Shown here: positions 1 to 8,181 of the stretch, piece by piece
How the letters are laid out: each line of letters begins with the position of its first letter
Position numbering within the stretch: position 1 is the first letter of the stretch
NCBI GenBank assembly: GCA_937128055.1
Contig: CAKZMC010000124.1
Location: 1 to 32,575, forward strand
Reading direction: 5' to 3'
Source: an uncultured Actinomycetes bacterium
GTDB taxonomy: Bacteria; Actinomycetota; Geothermincolia; Geothermincolales; RBG-13-55-18
DNA: 32,575 nt
Notes under the pieces: generated by a model
The model's input: only the letters and a program-made list of their open reading frames with translations
Databases searched by the model: none
Told to the model about the DNA's origin: nothing
Made by a program: the position numbers and the translations under genes

Positions 1-94
1 GTGGGCTTAACCAATATCTCCCGCCGGCGGAATTAGAGGCTTCTTATTGGGGAAAGGAGGGTCAGGAAAAGACGAAAGGACTCAAGCAACCGAG

Positions 95-125
95 CCTCCG
101 GTAAACCCGGGGCGGTTCACTACCT
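95..125. other. Possible insertion-sequence terminus (weak)
   Basis: The stretch is a GC-rich segment that on the minus strand begins TGAACCGCCCCGGG. It resembles the terminal inverted repeat of some IS3-like elements as I remember them. No transposase reading frame is visible in the first 280 bases, so at most this is the edge or scar of an element lying outside the window. Positions 1 to 256 otherwise hold nothing I can assign. Confidence 0.2.
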
Positions 126-256
126 TGACATACGCTTGCAGCGTCTGTTGCGGAATCCCGGCCCCCCCTCAAGCGGATTGCCTCAGACGGCGCGCAATGA
201 ACGGGAAACGAGATCAATGTCCGCAGGCACCGGCCCAGGGGTCCTCCGCGATATCA

Positions 257-295
257 TGAAGGAGTCGCGACGCAAAATCGCTCATGACTCCTTCA
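257..295. terminator. Inverted repeat over the ybaN stop codon
   Basis: A perfect 10-base inverted repeat (TGAAGGAGTC at 257-266, GACTCCTTCA at 286-295) encloses the stop codon of the DUF454 gene. It lacks a following T-run on the minus strand, so it may be an mRNA-end stabilising hairpin and not a classic terminator. Confidence 0.35.
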
Positions 296-713
296 ATCCC
301 TCGTGCGAAGAAGTCTGGCACGCCGCGTTGCGAGAATGATCCTTGCGGAGCGTCTTCAGGCTCAAGACGTGGATGCTGACCCCTACACCGACAGCGGCAA
401 GGAATATCCTAAGGAAAACATTGGAGACCAGCACTATCGAGACGGTAAGGGTAAACCACAGGAGCATCAGGGTTACGACCTTCACGCTCCCCTTAATGGC
501 ACGGTAAGTAAGGTAGTTGTATACATGGGGGCCGAAAACCCTGTTCTTGAGCATCCAATCGTAGAGGCGTTTCGAACTACGAAGATAGCAGAAAGCAGCC
601 AGCAGAAGGAACGGCGTAGTCGGAAGCACGGGGATAACGATTCCGATGATACCCAAGCCGAGTGAGGTGGAGCCCGCTGAAATCAAGAGGTATTTCTTTA
701 CAGATCTTTCCAT
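282..713 (-). CDS. DUF454 (YbaN family) inner membrane protein
   Basis: A 143-residue membrane protein of the YbaN/DUF454 family, whose molecular function is unknown. The N-terminal third carries the family hallmark: a hydrophobic segment ending in VIPVLPTTPFLLLAAF (about residues 25-42) followed by an RSS motif, and a later RVFGP-HVYNY stretch. Three to four membrane segments are visible, at about residues 8-30, 32-44, 78-96 and 98-117. The last 20 residues are hydrophilic and carry one cysteine. Length is slightly above the usual 120-130. The ATG at 713 follows GGAGG at a long spacing of about 13 bases, so the start is likely but not certain. It stands alone, with no obvious operon partner. 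In other bacteria the family is found near heme or oxidoreductase genes, but nothing here links it to a pathway. Confidence 0.85.
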   Translation of the reverse strand: MERSVKKYLLISAGSTSLGLGIIGIVIPVLPTTPFLLLAAFCYLRSSKRLYDWMLKNRVFGPHVYNYLTYRAIKGSVKVVTLMLLWFTLTVSIVLVSNVFLRIFLAAVGVGVSIHVLSLKTLRKDHSRNAACQTSSHEGLKES

Positions 714-809
714 GAGTTTGAGAAGGCCTCCGTCTTTCTCGGAGCAAAGTTGTTTCTCTATGCAACAATACTAGCATATTCCAGCATGCGCGATTAAGAC
801 AATGACTCG

Positions 810-938
810 AGGATGACAAGTGGGGATAGGTCTTCCCAGGGCCTTAACGCATGCCAATGACCAGGGTCCCTGCGGCCTCCAACACAACGCCTCATCCAGG
901 ACGACAAGTGGTGATGGGCCTTCCCGGGGCCTTAACGC
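810..938. repeat. Imperfect 41-bp direct repeat, two copies
   Basis: Copies at 810-850 and 898-938 share most of their bases, including GACAAGTGG near the left end and GGCCTTAACGC at the right end, with an 88-base period. They fill the 323-base gap between the DUF454 gene and the DUF5714 gene. Neither copy lies in a credible reading frame. No other signal was seen in this gap. Confidence 0.7.
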
Positions 939-1036
939 CCGCCGGAGCAACAGAGGTCGGGCTCCGCAAACCGCCTCCATCGCCCCGGCTTATCTGCCTA
1001 TCCGGCGCTTTCTCGCACCCGCAGCTTTCCGACCGT

Positions 1037-1705
1037 TCAGCGCGGGTAATAAGGGCACCTCTCGAGATGGCACTGAGGATTCAACCCATGCTTGGAACAG
1101 ACCCCCGCCATCTTGCGCGAAGGGAGCGCGTAGCCCATCTCCCCCAGTTTCTTCACCGCCAGGCTCAGGGTGGCGTAGGCGCTCAGGGCGCAGCACCTGG
1201 GCCCTTCCATCCTGGCGATGCGGGCGATGGCCTCGCTTGAGGCTTTGAGGACACGCGACCGTTCATCTCCGTGAAAGGGCGTGGAACGGGTGACGGTGCT
1301 CAGGGCGATCCCCAGCCCCGTCGCCGCGCCACAGGAACCATGAAAACCGCAGGCGCCGGCCGGGATCATTAGGCCCCTCTTCAAGGCCTCGGACACATCC
1401 GCATCCGTGAAGTCGTATCCGTTGTTCCTGAGCGCGGCGATGATGATGCCGGCGATCATGCCGTGATGCCAGGGACCGTGGAAGGGCAGCTCTTCCGAGG
1501 CCGTCCAGCGATTCCTCAATTCCTCTATCACCGCCTGGTACATCTCCACCGGGTCCTTCTCCGGCCTGGCGGGGATGACCTCGAAGAGGACCGGCATGAA
1601 GGACTTGTAGTCCTCCATGGTAAGGCCGTCGTAATCCAGTGCCGCCGCCATGAAGTCATCGTATGCTGCTATCCTGCTGCACTCCACGAACTCCTCGTTG
1701 TTCAT
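1037..1705 (-). CDS. DUF5714 domain-containing cysteine-rich protein
   Basis: A 222-residue soluble protein matching the DUF5714 family as known from methanogens and anaerobic bacteria, where it occurs alone or fused to methyltransferases; its activity is unknown. Visible marks are the early FHGPWHH stretch (about residues 75-81), a GACGFHGSCGAATG motif (about 117-130), GPRCC (about 168-172), and a C-terminal cysteine cluster of the form C-x(8)-C-x(4)-CPYYP. The conserved Cys and His pattern suggests metal or Fe-S binding, which is inference. The ATG at 1705 follows a GAGGAAGAGAGG ribosome site. The gene lies just downstream of acr3 on the same strand (75 bases), so it may be read through from the ars promoter. 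Confidence 0.82.
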   Translation of the reverse strand: MNNEEFVECSRIAAYDDFMAAALDYDGLTMEDYKSFMPVLFEVIPARPEKDPVEMYQAVIEELRNRWTASEELPFHGPWHHGMIAGIIIAALRNNGYDFTDADVSEALKRGLMIPAGACGFHGSCGAATGLGIALSTVTRSTPFHGDERSRVLKASSEAIARIARMEGPRCCALSAYATLSLAVKKLGEMGYALPSRKMAGVCSKHGLNPQCHLERCPYYPR

Positions 1706-1780
1706 ATCCTCTCTTCCTCACCTGCCTAGCAAAACATCTCGGACCTCGCGATCCAACTCATCCCAGGCTTGAAAAACTCC

Positions 1781-2974
1781 TTACAGGTTTTCCGCCTCCG
1801 CCACTTCAAACGCCACCGGCATCTCCATTGACCTGAACCAATGCTGCGTCCTCAGGCATATCCTGACCAGGAGCAGCATGACCGGCACTTCTATGAGCAC
1901 GCCCACCACCGTGGCCAGGGCCGCCCCGGAGGCGATGCCGAAGAGCACGGTGGCAGTGGCTATGGCCACCTCGAAATGGTTGGAGGCCCCGATCATGGCC
2001 GCGGGGGCCGCATCGCGGTACCTGAGCCTGAGCCACCTGGCCAGCCCGTATCCGAGCCAGAAGATGAGCATGGTCTGGATAAAGAGGGGGATGGCGATGT
2101 AAACGATGGTCATGGGCTGGTCGATTATGAGCTGTCCCTTCAGGCTGAAGGGGATGACCAGGGTGACGAGGAGGGCGATGATGGTCACCGGGGTGAGGTA
2201 GTGGATGAACCTGTCCTGGAACCAGGCTATGCCCTTGCGTTTCAGTATCCACTTGCGCGAGAAATATCCCGCCACCAGGGGCAGTGCCACATAGAAAGTG
2301 ATGGAGAGGATGATGGTCAGCCAGGGCACGGGCATGCTGTTCACCCCCAGCAGCCATCCGCCCAGGGGCGCGTAGAGCACCAGCATGGTCAGGGAGTTGA
2401 TGGCCGCCATGACCAGCGTATGCCCGTCGTTTCCCCTGGAAAGGTAGGACCACACCAACACCATGGCCGTGCAGGGGGCGATGCCCAGGAGGATGCAGCC
2501 GGATATATAGGAGCGGTAGAGGGGCGACGCCATGCCGGTGGCCGGGTTGATGTAGGCGCTGGCCATGTCCAGCACGGCGTCGCCACCCAGGGCGCCCTTG
2601 AACACGAAGCCCAGGAAGAAGGTGGCGATGGCCACCATGGTGAAGGGCTTGACGCACCAGTTGACGAAGAGGGTAAGCAGAACGGGTTTGGGCGTCTTCC
2701 CCGCCTTGATCACCTCGGCGAAGTCTATCTTCACCATGATGGGATACATCATGAAGAAGAGGCAGATGGCGATGGGGATGGATACCTGGGCCACCGATAT
2801 CCTGTCCAGGGTCTCCCCCATGGAGGGGAGAGCTTTGCCGAGCAGGATGCCGATACCCATGCATAACAGAACCCAGATGGTCAGGTACTTCTCGAAGAAG
2901 CCCAGCTTTCGTACTACCGATGACCTGCCATCCCCAGGTTGAGCGGTGCCGTCTCTATCTCTTTCTCCTCTCAC
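1781..2974 (-). CDS. acr3: ACR3-type arsenite efflux permease
   Basis: A bile-acid:sodium-symporter-fold protein that exports arsenite across the membrane using the proton motive force. About ten membrane helices are visible. The diagnostic GIAPCTAMV segment carries the conserved thiolate cysteine (C168 in the 397-residue form), and SNHFE near the C-terminus supplies the conserved glutamate. The chosen start is a GTG at 2974 whose bases overlap the arsR stop (GTGA), with AAGGCGA upstream. A longer ATG at 3022 would overlap arsR by 52 bases and add only charged residues. It is translationally coupled to arsR and should be induced by arsenite through it. A second, ruined copy lies at 12275-12655. 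Family assignment is secure. Confidence 0.95.
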   Translation of the reverse strand: MRGERDRDGTAQPGDGRSSVVRKLGFFEKYLTIWVLLCMGIGILLGKALPSMGETLDRISVAQVSIPIAICLFFMMYPIMVKIDFAEVIKAGKTPKPVLLTLFVNWCVKPFTMVAIATFFLGFVFKGALGGDAVLDMASAYINPATGMASPLYRSYISGCILLGIAPCTAMVLVWSYLSRGNDGHTLVMAAINSLTMLVLYAPLGGWLLGVNSMPVPWLTIILSITFYVALPLVAGYFSRKWILKRKGIAWFQDRFIHYLTPVTIIALLVTLVIPFSLKGQLIIDQPMTIVYIAIPLFIQTMLIFWLGYGLARWLRLRYRDAAPAAMIGASNHFEVAIATATVLFGIASGAALATVVGVLIEVPVMLLLVRICLRTQHWFRSMEMPVAFEVAEAENL

Positions 2975-3363
2975 GTCTTCGCCTTCTCGATCCCGCGAGC
3001 GGACCCTGACGGGGTACAGCATGTGGTGTTCGACGGGTAGTCCTCAGGTATCCTCTCCGCTCCGAGGTACTCTTTGAAGGCCGCGTTCAGCCGCCGTATA
3101 GCGTCGAGGTCGAGGGCATAATATGACCAGGTGCCCTCCTTGCGCACCTTTATAAGCCCCGCTTCCCTCAGCACCCCCAGGTGGTGAGATGCCAGGGGCT
3201 GCGATATGGCCAGCCCCGCCTCGATCTCGCAGACGCATTTCTCGCCGCTGAAGAGGGTGCAGAGGATGCGCAAACGTTTGGAGTCCGAGATTACCTTGAG
3301 CGTCTCGGACAATTTGTCAGCCTCGGGATCCGCAGCGCACTTGAAGATGGGCTTCCTCGCCAT
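2971..3363 (-). CDS. arsR: ArsR/SmtB-family arsenite-responsive repressor
   Basis: A 130-residue winged-helix repressor. The metal-sensing segment EKCVCEIE holds C43 and C45 and aligns with the C-V-C pair of the E. coli-type ArsR sensor. The recognition helix [18 protein letters not shown] (about 54-71) is typical. An extra cysteine pair lies near the C-terminus (C115, C116), and C9 near the N-terminus is shared with the second ArsR at 15257, so the As(III) site may be wider than in the textbook protein. The ATG at 3363 is preceded by GGGGGAGAGAAGGA. The gene leads the arsR-acr3 operon and is divergent from arsC across an AT-rich promoter region, so it probably represses both directions. Confidence 0.94.
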   Translation of the reverse strand: MARKPIFKCAADPEADKLSETLKVISDSKRLRILCTLFSGEKCVCEIEAGLAISQPLASHHLGVLREAGLIKVRKEGTWSYYALDLDAIRRLNAAFKEYLGAERIPEDYPSNTTCCTPSGSARGIEKAKT

Positions 3364-3383
3364 GTCCTTCTCTCCCCCTTAAA

Positions 3384-3421
3384 TATAAATATTTACTTAT
3401 ATAAACCATTGTTAATATAAT
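3384..3421 (+). promoter_or_regulatory. Divergent ars promoter and candidate ArsR operator
   Basis: An AT-rich island lies between arsR (minus) and arsC (plus). On the plus strand TTTACT at 3392-3397 and TATAAT at 3416-3421 are separated by 18 bases, a good sigma-70-type promoter for arsC. An imperfect dyad TATAA-N8-TTATA (3384-3401) overlaps its -35 region and is a candidate operator. On the minus strand TTAACA around 3410-3415 could serve as the -35 for arsR. Binding by ArsR is inferred from position only. Confidence 0.6.
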
Positions 3422-3505
3422 ATATCCTTGGGAACGGTGCAATATTTACTGTAATGAGACAGGTTCGGGTAAAAAGAGTGAGGCGCATGGACGCGTGAGG
3501 CCAGC

Positions 3506-3904
3506 ATGACAAACGAAATGATCCTGTTCGTATGCGGCGAAAACGCCTGCCGCTCCCAGATGGCGGAGGCTTTCTATAACGCCCTGGCCAAGAGGAGCCA
3601 GGCGGAGAGCGCGGGGACTTTCCCGGCGGGATCCGTAAATCCCCTGGCCGTCGAGGTCATGCTCGAAACGGGTATCGACATCTCCGGTAACGAGACCAAG
3701 AGGCTGGACCTCTCCCGACTCGATGAGTACAGCCGCATCATATCCTTCGGCTGCATCGCCAAGGCCGCCTTTCCGGCAAGGGACAGGCTGGAGGAATGGC
3801 TTATCGATGATCCATCCGGAAAAAGCATCGCATTCTTCCGTACCGTCCGTGACGAGATCCGGCTCAGGGTTGAACGCCTTGTCATAGAAGTAGAGGGTGT
3901 TTGA
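3506..3904 (+). CDS. arsC: Arsenate reductase, low-molecular-weight phosphatase fold
   Basis: A 132-residue enzyme of the low-molecular-weight tyrosine phosphatase/thioredoxin-type ArsC family, predicted to reduce arsenate to arsenite for export. The CX5R phosphate loop is CGENACR (C10 to R16) followed by SQMAEA. A second cysteine lies at C83 in ISFGCI, and DDP (101-103) supplies the general acid. The classic third, shuttling cysteine about seven residues after C83 is absent (the position is proline), so the recycling disulfide must differ; C15 inside the loop is a possible stand-in. The ATG at 3506 is the first credible start, with a GTGAGG-type site upstream. It is divergent from arsR and roughly 60 percent similar by eye to the copy at 15881. 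Confidence 0.88.
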   Translation: MTNEMILFVCGENACRSQMAEAFYNALAKRSQAESAGTFPAGSVNPLAVEVMLETGIDISGNETKRLDLSRLDEYSRIISFGCIAKAAFPARDRLEEWLIDDPSGKSIAFFRTVRDEIRLRVERLVIEVEGV

Positions 3905-4028
3905 CACGCTTGGCGAGGAACGGATCAAGCAGGACAAACATGATGAAGAAACCACTATATACCTGGACTCTTAATAATGAGGGGTTTGACGTATAAGTGG
4001 CAATAGAACTCCAGAGGTCCCAAGTCTC

Positions 4029-4064
4029 TGTCACAGTATTTGTCACAGCATTTGTCACGGTCCG
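4029..4064. repeat. 12-bp iterons beside tRNA-Ser
   Basis: There are three head-to-tail units, TGTCACAGTATT, TGTCACAGCATT and TGTCACGGTCCG, the third diverged. They lie 70 to 105 bases past the 3' end of tRNA-Ser(CGA). Tandem direct repeats in this position are often arm-type integrase or excisionase sites of tRNA-targeting elements. No integrase gene is present here, so they may be a scar. A CCGTTAACGG palindrome lies at 4089-4098. Confidence 0.65.
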
Positions 4065-4129
4065 CTTTCGGCAGATTTCTGCGGGTTTCCGTTAACGGAG
4101 GCGAGTCTATAAAATACCTGTTCAAACAT

Positions 4130-4225
<96 letters not shown>

Positions 4226-4570
4226 GCGTAACCCTATTATATTGATGCGGGACAACGCCTTCCAACACCGCACTCCGTGCCGGACCCCGCCGTGCCCGCC
4301 GCTCGCGGGCCGAACGCCTTACCCGCAACGCGAGGCGCCACGCGGCCTGAGCGAGAGCGGCTCCCGCGCCTCCATGGCTTGCGGCGCCGAGGGGGCGGCG
4401 ACCGCGGGACTCCAGAGCCGAGAACGGCCGCCGCCGTGTACCCTCGGCTCCCGCCCGTCGCCTTTCTGGTTGCAGGCCGCCGTGCTCCGCGCCTAAGATT
4501 TAACCGGGGGAGCACCGTAACCGCGCGAGAGCTCTTCCCCGCGGGCGAATATCTCCGAGGGGGGATCTTC
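4226..4570. other. GC-rich gap, no gene recognised
   Basis: The 345 bases between tRNA-Ser(CGA) and the methyltransferase are very GC-rich. The methyltransferase frame stays open upstream to 4277, but that part is arginine/proline-rich and looks non-coding. No RNA gene or clear promoter was seen. Confidence 0.5.
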
Positions 4571-5410
4571 ATGGCCGCCGATTCCGCCGACCACTACGAC
4601 CGGGTGACCGACGCCTGGAGGGAATTCATGGGGGAGAACCTCCATTTCGGCTACTTCGAGAGACCGGACACGGGCCTCGCGGAGGCCACCGACCTCCTTA
4701 TAGAGAAGATGCTCGCACTGTGCGACATCTCCGCGGAGAGCAGGGTGCTGGACGTGGGCTGCGGCGTGGGCGGGCCGGCCCTTTACCTGCACGAGAGATG
4801 CGGGTGCAGCGTCGAGGGCATATCCACCAGCGAGCGGGGCGTCCGCATCGCCAGCGAGAAGGCGCGGGAGAGGGGTTACGAGAAGGTGCGCTTCTCGGTG
4901 GCCGACGGCGTGGACAACGGGTTCCCCGACAGGGCCTTCGACGTGGTGTGGATCATGGAGTCCTCCCATCCCATCCAGGATAAGGCCGCGCTTTTCAGGG
5001 AATGTCACCGCGTCCTCAAGGAGGGTGTCGTACTGGTGCTCTGCGACCTTGTGCAGGCGGGAACCCTGCCTCTCCTCAAGGGGCTATGGCGCTTTTTGGC
5101 CAACCTACGGGGCTTTTTCTCCGGCATGGACGTCTGGGGTCCCGCGCAGATCCTCACCCTTGGCGCCCTCTGCGACCGCCTGATCGAGGCGGGCTTCGAA
5201 AGGGTGCGGCTGCTGGACATCACCGAAAAGGTGATCCCCACCCTGAAGCACTGGAGCGAGAACGCCCTGCGTTTCCTCGATGCGCGAGAGGGTGAAGCGG
5301 AAAGGGAATACGCCGACCGTTTCATCGTTGCTTGCCATAACCTGGAAAACGCCTTCCGGGAGGGGCTCATGGGTTACGGGATGCTGCGCGCCGAGAAACG
5401 GCCCGGATAA
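4571..5410 (+). CDS. Class I SAM-dependent methyltransferase (copy 1)
   Basis: A 279-residue methyltransferase of the small-molecule type (related to ubiE/tocopherol- and sarcosine-methyltransferase-like enzymes). SAM motif I is VLDVGCGVGGPA (59-70). The acidic loop is at about residue 83, where GISTSERG replaces the usual GxxxS, and motif II/III is about FDVVWIMES (residues 119-128). An N-terminal HYDRVTDAWREFMGENLHFGYF block caps the substrate site, as in enzymes that act on lipids or polyketides. The substrate is unknown. The ATG at 4571 follows GAGGGGGGA, and an in-frame upstream extension is rejected. It is a clear paralogue of 24084-24914: motif positions coincide to the residue. Both copies lie next to a serine tRNA. 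Confidence 0.88.
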   Translation: MAADSADHYDRVTDAWREFMGENLHFGYFERPDTGLAEATDLLIEKMLALCDISAESRVLDVGCGVGGPALYLHERCGCSVEGISTSERGVRIASEKARERGYEKVRFSVADGVDNGFPDRAFDVVWIMESSHPIQDKAALFRECHRVLKEGVVLVLCDLVQAGTLPLLKGLWRFLANLRGFFSGMDVWGPAQILTLGALCDRLIEAGFERVRLLDITEKVIPTLKHWSENALRFLDAREGEAEREYADRFIVACHNLENAFREGLMGYGMLRAEKRPG

Positions 5411-5558
5411 ACGCCCCCTCGATCACGGGACATGCCGGCTTTACGCCCGTCCGGGATCCCCTGGCATGCAAGCGGCCGTGCGACCCGCCTCACCGCCAAT
5501 ACCCGCATGCGGCGCATTGACAATACGGCGAGGTTCTCACCGCTGCGCACGGCCACGC

Positions 5559-6011
5559 TTAGGAGTCGCGCCTTGCAGCGAAGAATTCCTTCAGCAGCGA
5601 AAGGCATTCCTCCTCGAGGATGCCGTCGGTGATCTCGATGCGGTGGTGGGTCGTCTCGTCGTGGACCAGATTGTACCTGCTGCCCGCCGCCCCCAGCTTG
5701 AGGTCGCGGGCTCCGAATACCAGCCGGGCCACCCGCGCCTGCACCATCGCACCCGCGCACATGGGGCAGGGCTCCAGGGTGACGTACATGGTAGTTCCTT
5801 CCAGGCGCCATCCCTCCAGGCGTGTCGCTGCTTCCGCCAGGGCCAGCATCTCCGCATGATCCAGTGGGTTGCCGGTGGCCTCGCGGCGGTTGCGGGTGCG
5901 GGCGATCACCTCTCCGTCCTTCACCAGCACCGCGCCCACCGGCACCTCGCCCTCCCCCGCAGCCAGGCGCGCCTCCTCCAGGGCCATGAGCATGAATTCC
6001 TTGTCGCTCAT
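5559..6011 (-). CDS. tadA: tRNA adenosine(34) deaminase TadA
   Basis: A 150-residue zinc-dependent deaminase that converts A34 to inosine in tRNA-Arg(ACG), the very tRNA encoded at 21430-21506. The catalytic motif DHAEM carries H52 and the proton-shuttling E54, and PCPMC supplies the zinc ligands C82 and C85. The VPVGAVLV and NRREATGNPLDHAE stretches are family-typical. The ATG at 6011 follows GGAGGG; the frame stays open upstream to 6092 but adds non-conserved residues. It lies 77 bases downstream of the AOR gene on the same strand. Length and motifs are normal. Confidence 0.96.
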   Translation of the reverse strand: MSDKEFMLMALEEARLAAGEGEVPVGAVLVKDGEVIARTRNRREATGNPLDHAEMLALAEAATRLEGWRLEGTTMYVTLEPCPMCAGAMVQARVARLVFGARDLKLGAAGSRYNLVHDETTHHRIEITDGILEEECLSLLKEFFAARRDS

Positions 6012-6088
6012 CGTTGGAGAACCCTCCCTCCGTACACCTGCCATCTCCCTCGGCGGCGCGGCGACACTGCCATTGCCGATGCCGTGTC

Positions 6089-7954
6089 TCACATACCCTT
6101 GGGGGTATCAAATTTCAAGACCTGACCCCTTTCATGGTAGTAGTCTTGGAGGAATCGGTGTACATCTTCGCGGTCGAGGGGGTTCCCGAAGTAGTCATGC
6201 AGGCGGCCGCCTCTCCCCCATAATAGCCCCTCGTCGAACCAGGCCTCGGGGGGGCGGTCCTCCTCCTGCCCCAAGCCCTCGCGGGCGTTGAGCTCGCGGT
6301 AAAGGTCCCAGGCGGCGGCGGCCTTACCCATCATCTCCTCCACGGCGAGCTCCACCCCCGTCACCGCGGCCAGCAGGTCCCGCACCAGCTCCGCGTGGTA
6401 AAAGCGGTTTACCTGGTAGCGGTTGCAGATCCCCAGGGAGCTGAAGAGGCTGAACCAGTCCTCGGCGTAGCGGGTGAGGCGCCCCACGTTCAGGCTTCCC
6501 GGAGGCGAGAAGATACGCTCGAGCGCCTCCTTCCCTACCCCCATGCGCTCCGTGAGGCGTCGCAGCCTCTCCTCCGGGAGCCCGGGCACGTAGGTCGCCG
6601 AGCCGGCGCTGGCCGAGGTCGGCCCCCGCGGGGACACCACCTGCTCGAACTCCATGGTCCCCAGGCCGCTCGCCCTCGGGTCGTAGAGGCAATCCTGGCC
6701 GCGCACCAGCATGGTGAAGCGGCAGGTGTCCTCCCCGAAGAAGGCCAGGGTGCCCTTCCAGCCCTCCGCCAGGGCTTCGCCTATCTCGCCCCGGCGCTCC
6801 GTGACGCGCACGGCCAGCTCGCGCAGGATGCCCGACCCCCGAACCAGGGGTATGCCCTCCGCGTCCTCCTCCCGCAGGATGCCGTGCTCGCGCAGCTCCA
6901 GCAGGTAAGCCACCTGCCATCCCAGGGTCATGAAGTCCAGGCCCAGGTCGTCCAGGAAGGCCAGCGTGGAGGCGGCCTCCTCCGCATCCTCCATCCCCAG
7001 GGCGCTGCCGATGATGGCGGCATTGAGGAAGGAAGTGGAATATACCGTCTTACCGGAGGAGGGCAGGAACAGCTCGTCCTTGTCGGCCAGGAAGCACGAG
7101 GGGCAGGAGATGCGGCGCTTTTTCAGCCTCAGGTAGGCCTGGGGGCCGAACCTCTCGATAAGGTCCTGGAGGTCTTCCTCGGAGGAGCCGTGCGGCAGGA
7201 GCTGCGCGGCGTAAAGGGGCCAGGCTCCGATCATCCCCAGCGCGGCGGCGGCCTCCCTCAAGTCATATTTTTCCAGGCGCTGGTAGAGGCCCGCGAGCAG
7301 CTTCTGCAACCTCCTGGGATCCGCGATTCTCACTCCCCCGCTCCCCTTGAGCAGCACCGCCTTCAGGTTCTTGGCTCCCAGCACCGCCCCCAGCCCGCCG
7401 CGCCCCAGGGTGGAACAGGCATCGATCATGGCCAGGGAGGAATGGACGCGGTTCTCCCCCGCGGGGCCGACGGCCAGCACGGAAAACCCCGGGTAGCCCT
7501 CCCATAGCTGTCGCGTGGTCTCCAGGATGCCCCTGCCCCAGAGGGCGGAGGCCGTGACCAGTTCCACCCGTTCGTCCTCCACGACCAGGATCACGGGCGA
7601 GGGCGCGCTCCCCTTTATCACCAGGTGGTCCCAGCCCGCCCATTTCAGGTTGGCTCCCAGCCCCATGCTGCCCGAGGCGGATGCCACGGCGCCCGTGAGG
7701 GGCAGCCGCGAGTTGGCCATCACCCGGGACGCTCCCGGCACCGCCGTGCCCACCAGCGGTCCCGCCCCCAGGATCACCGGGTTACCGGGCGACAGGGGGT
7801 CCGTGCCGGGCCGGCAGGCCTCCGCGCACAGCCGGTTGTTCACCCCGAAGCCTCCCAGGTAATCCTCGGCGAAGGAACGGGGGTATTCATCCGCGCCTAT
7901 CTCCCCGCTTTCCAGGTCCACGGCGAGCAGGCGCCCTGTGTATCCCCCTCTCAT
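6089..7954 (-). CDS. Aldehyde:ferredoxin oxidoreductase (AOR family, W/Mo pterin)
   Basis: A 621-residue member of the tungsten/molybdenum bis-pterin AOR family, which oxidises aldehydes or related substrates with ferredoxin as acceptor in the cytoplasm. The N-terminal AOR domain runs to about residue 205 (GYTGRLLAVDL near the start, then GPLVGTAVPGASR). The central and C-terminal domains follow, with the family motif RGGLGAVLGAKNLKA (about 185-199). The [4Fe-4S] motif is unusual: C284-x2-C287-x3-D291, where the third cysteine of the normal C-x2-C-x3-C is aspartate; C510 in GICNRY is the likely fourth ligand. The ATG at 7954 overlaps the ferredoxin stop (ATGA), which indicates translational coupling. 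The substrate cannot be read from the sequence; it could be a divergent AOR subfamily with a non-classical substrate. Confidence 0.93.
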   Translation of the reverse strand: MRGGYTGRLLAVDLESGEIGADEYPRSFAEDYLGGFGVNNRLCAEACRPGTDPLSPGNPVILGAGPLVGTAVPGASRVMANSRLPLTGAVASASGSMGLGANLKWAGWDHLVIKGSAPSPVILVVEDERVELVTASALWGRGILETTRQLWEGYPGFSVLAVGPAGENRVHSSLAMIDACSTLGRGGLGAVLGAKNLKAVLLKGSGGVRIADPRRLQKLLAGLYQRLEKYDLREAAAALGMIGAWPLYAAQLLPHGSSEEDLQDLIERFGPQAYLRLKKRRISCPSCFLADKDELFLPSSGKTVYSTSFLNAAIIGSALGMEDAEEAASTLAFLDDLGLDFMTLGWQVAYLLELREHGILREEDAEGIPLVRGSGILRELAVRVTERRGEIGEALAEGWKGTLAFFGEDTCRFTMLVRGQDCLYDPRASGLGTMEFEQVVSPRGPTSASAGSATYVPGLPEERLRRLTERMGVGKEALERIFSPPGSLNVGRLTRYAEDWFSLFSSLGICNRYQVNRFYHAELVRDLLAAVTGVELAVEEMMGKAAAAWDLYRELNAREGLGQEEDRPPEAWFDEGLLWGRGGRLHDYFGNPLDREDVHRFLQDYYHERGQVLKFDTPKGM

Positions 7955-8181
7955 CTCCTCATCTCCCCGCCACCCTTCGAGGCCTCCATGGCCCCGTAGG
8001 GGCAGTGAGCGGCGCAGCGCGCGCATTCGTCGCATTCCGGAAGGAAAGAAGCGGTCATTGCGACGCCCCTCATCTCGAGCACCACGCGGCTCAGGGAGGG
8101 GTTACACTCCCCCTCGTGGAAGAGGGAACAGGCTAACTGGCAGTTACGGCAACCCGCGCAAGACTCCGCGTGGTGGATCAT
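7951..8181 (-). CDS. Two-cluster 4Fe-4S ferredoxin-like electron carrier
   Basis: A 76-residue protein with two [4Fe-4S] motifs: C8-x2-C11-x2-C14-x3-C18 and C50-x2-C53-x2-C56-x3-C60 followed by proline. An additional C26 lies between them. Such small polyferredoxins often precede AOR-family genes and act as the electron acceptor subunit. The two genes overlap by four bases, so they are very probably made in fixed ratio. The ATG at 8181 is preceded by GGGGAGGAGGAAGAC. It is the first gene of a minus-strand operon (ferredoxin, AOR, perhaps tadA). Confidence 0.93.
   Translation of the reverse strand: MIHHAESCAGCRNCQLACSLFHEGECNPSLSRVVLEMRGVAMTASFLPECDECARCAAHCPYGAMEASKGGGEMRR

Noticed and set aside
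136-339. 67-codon frame near the left edge
   Set aside because: No ribosome site or recognisable protein features; it overlaps the end of the DUF454 gene on the other strand.
4277-4570. 98-residue N-terminal extension of methyltransferase copy 1
   Set aside because: It is Arg/Pro-rich, absent from the paralogue at 24084, and the ATG at 4571 has a strong ribosome site.
6395-7507. 370-codon plus-strand frame opposite the AOR gene
   Set aside because: Shadow frame: Gly/Gln/Val-rich without motifs, while the minus strand encodes a full AOR protein.
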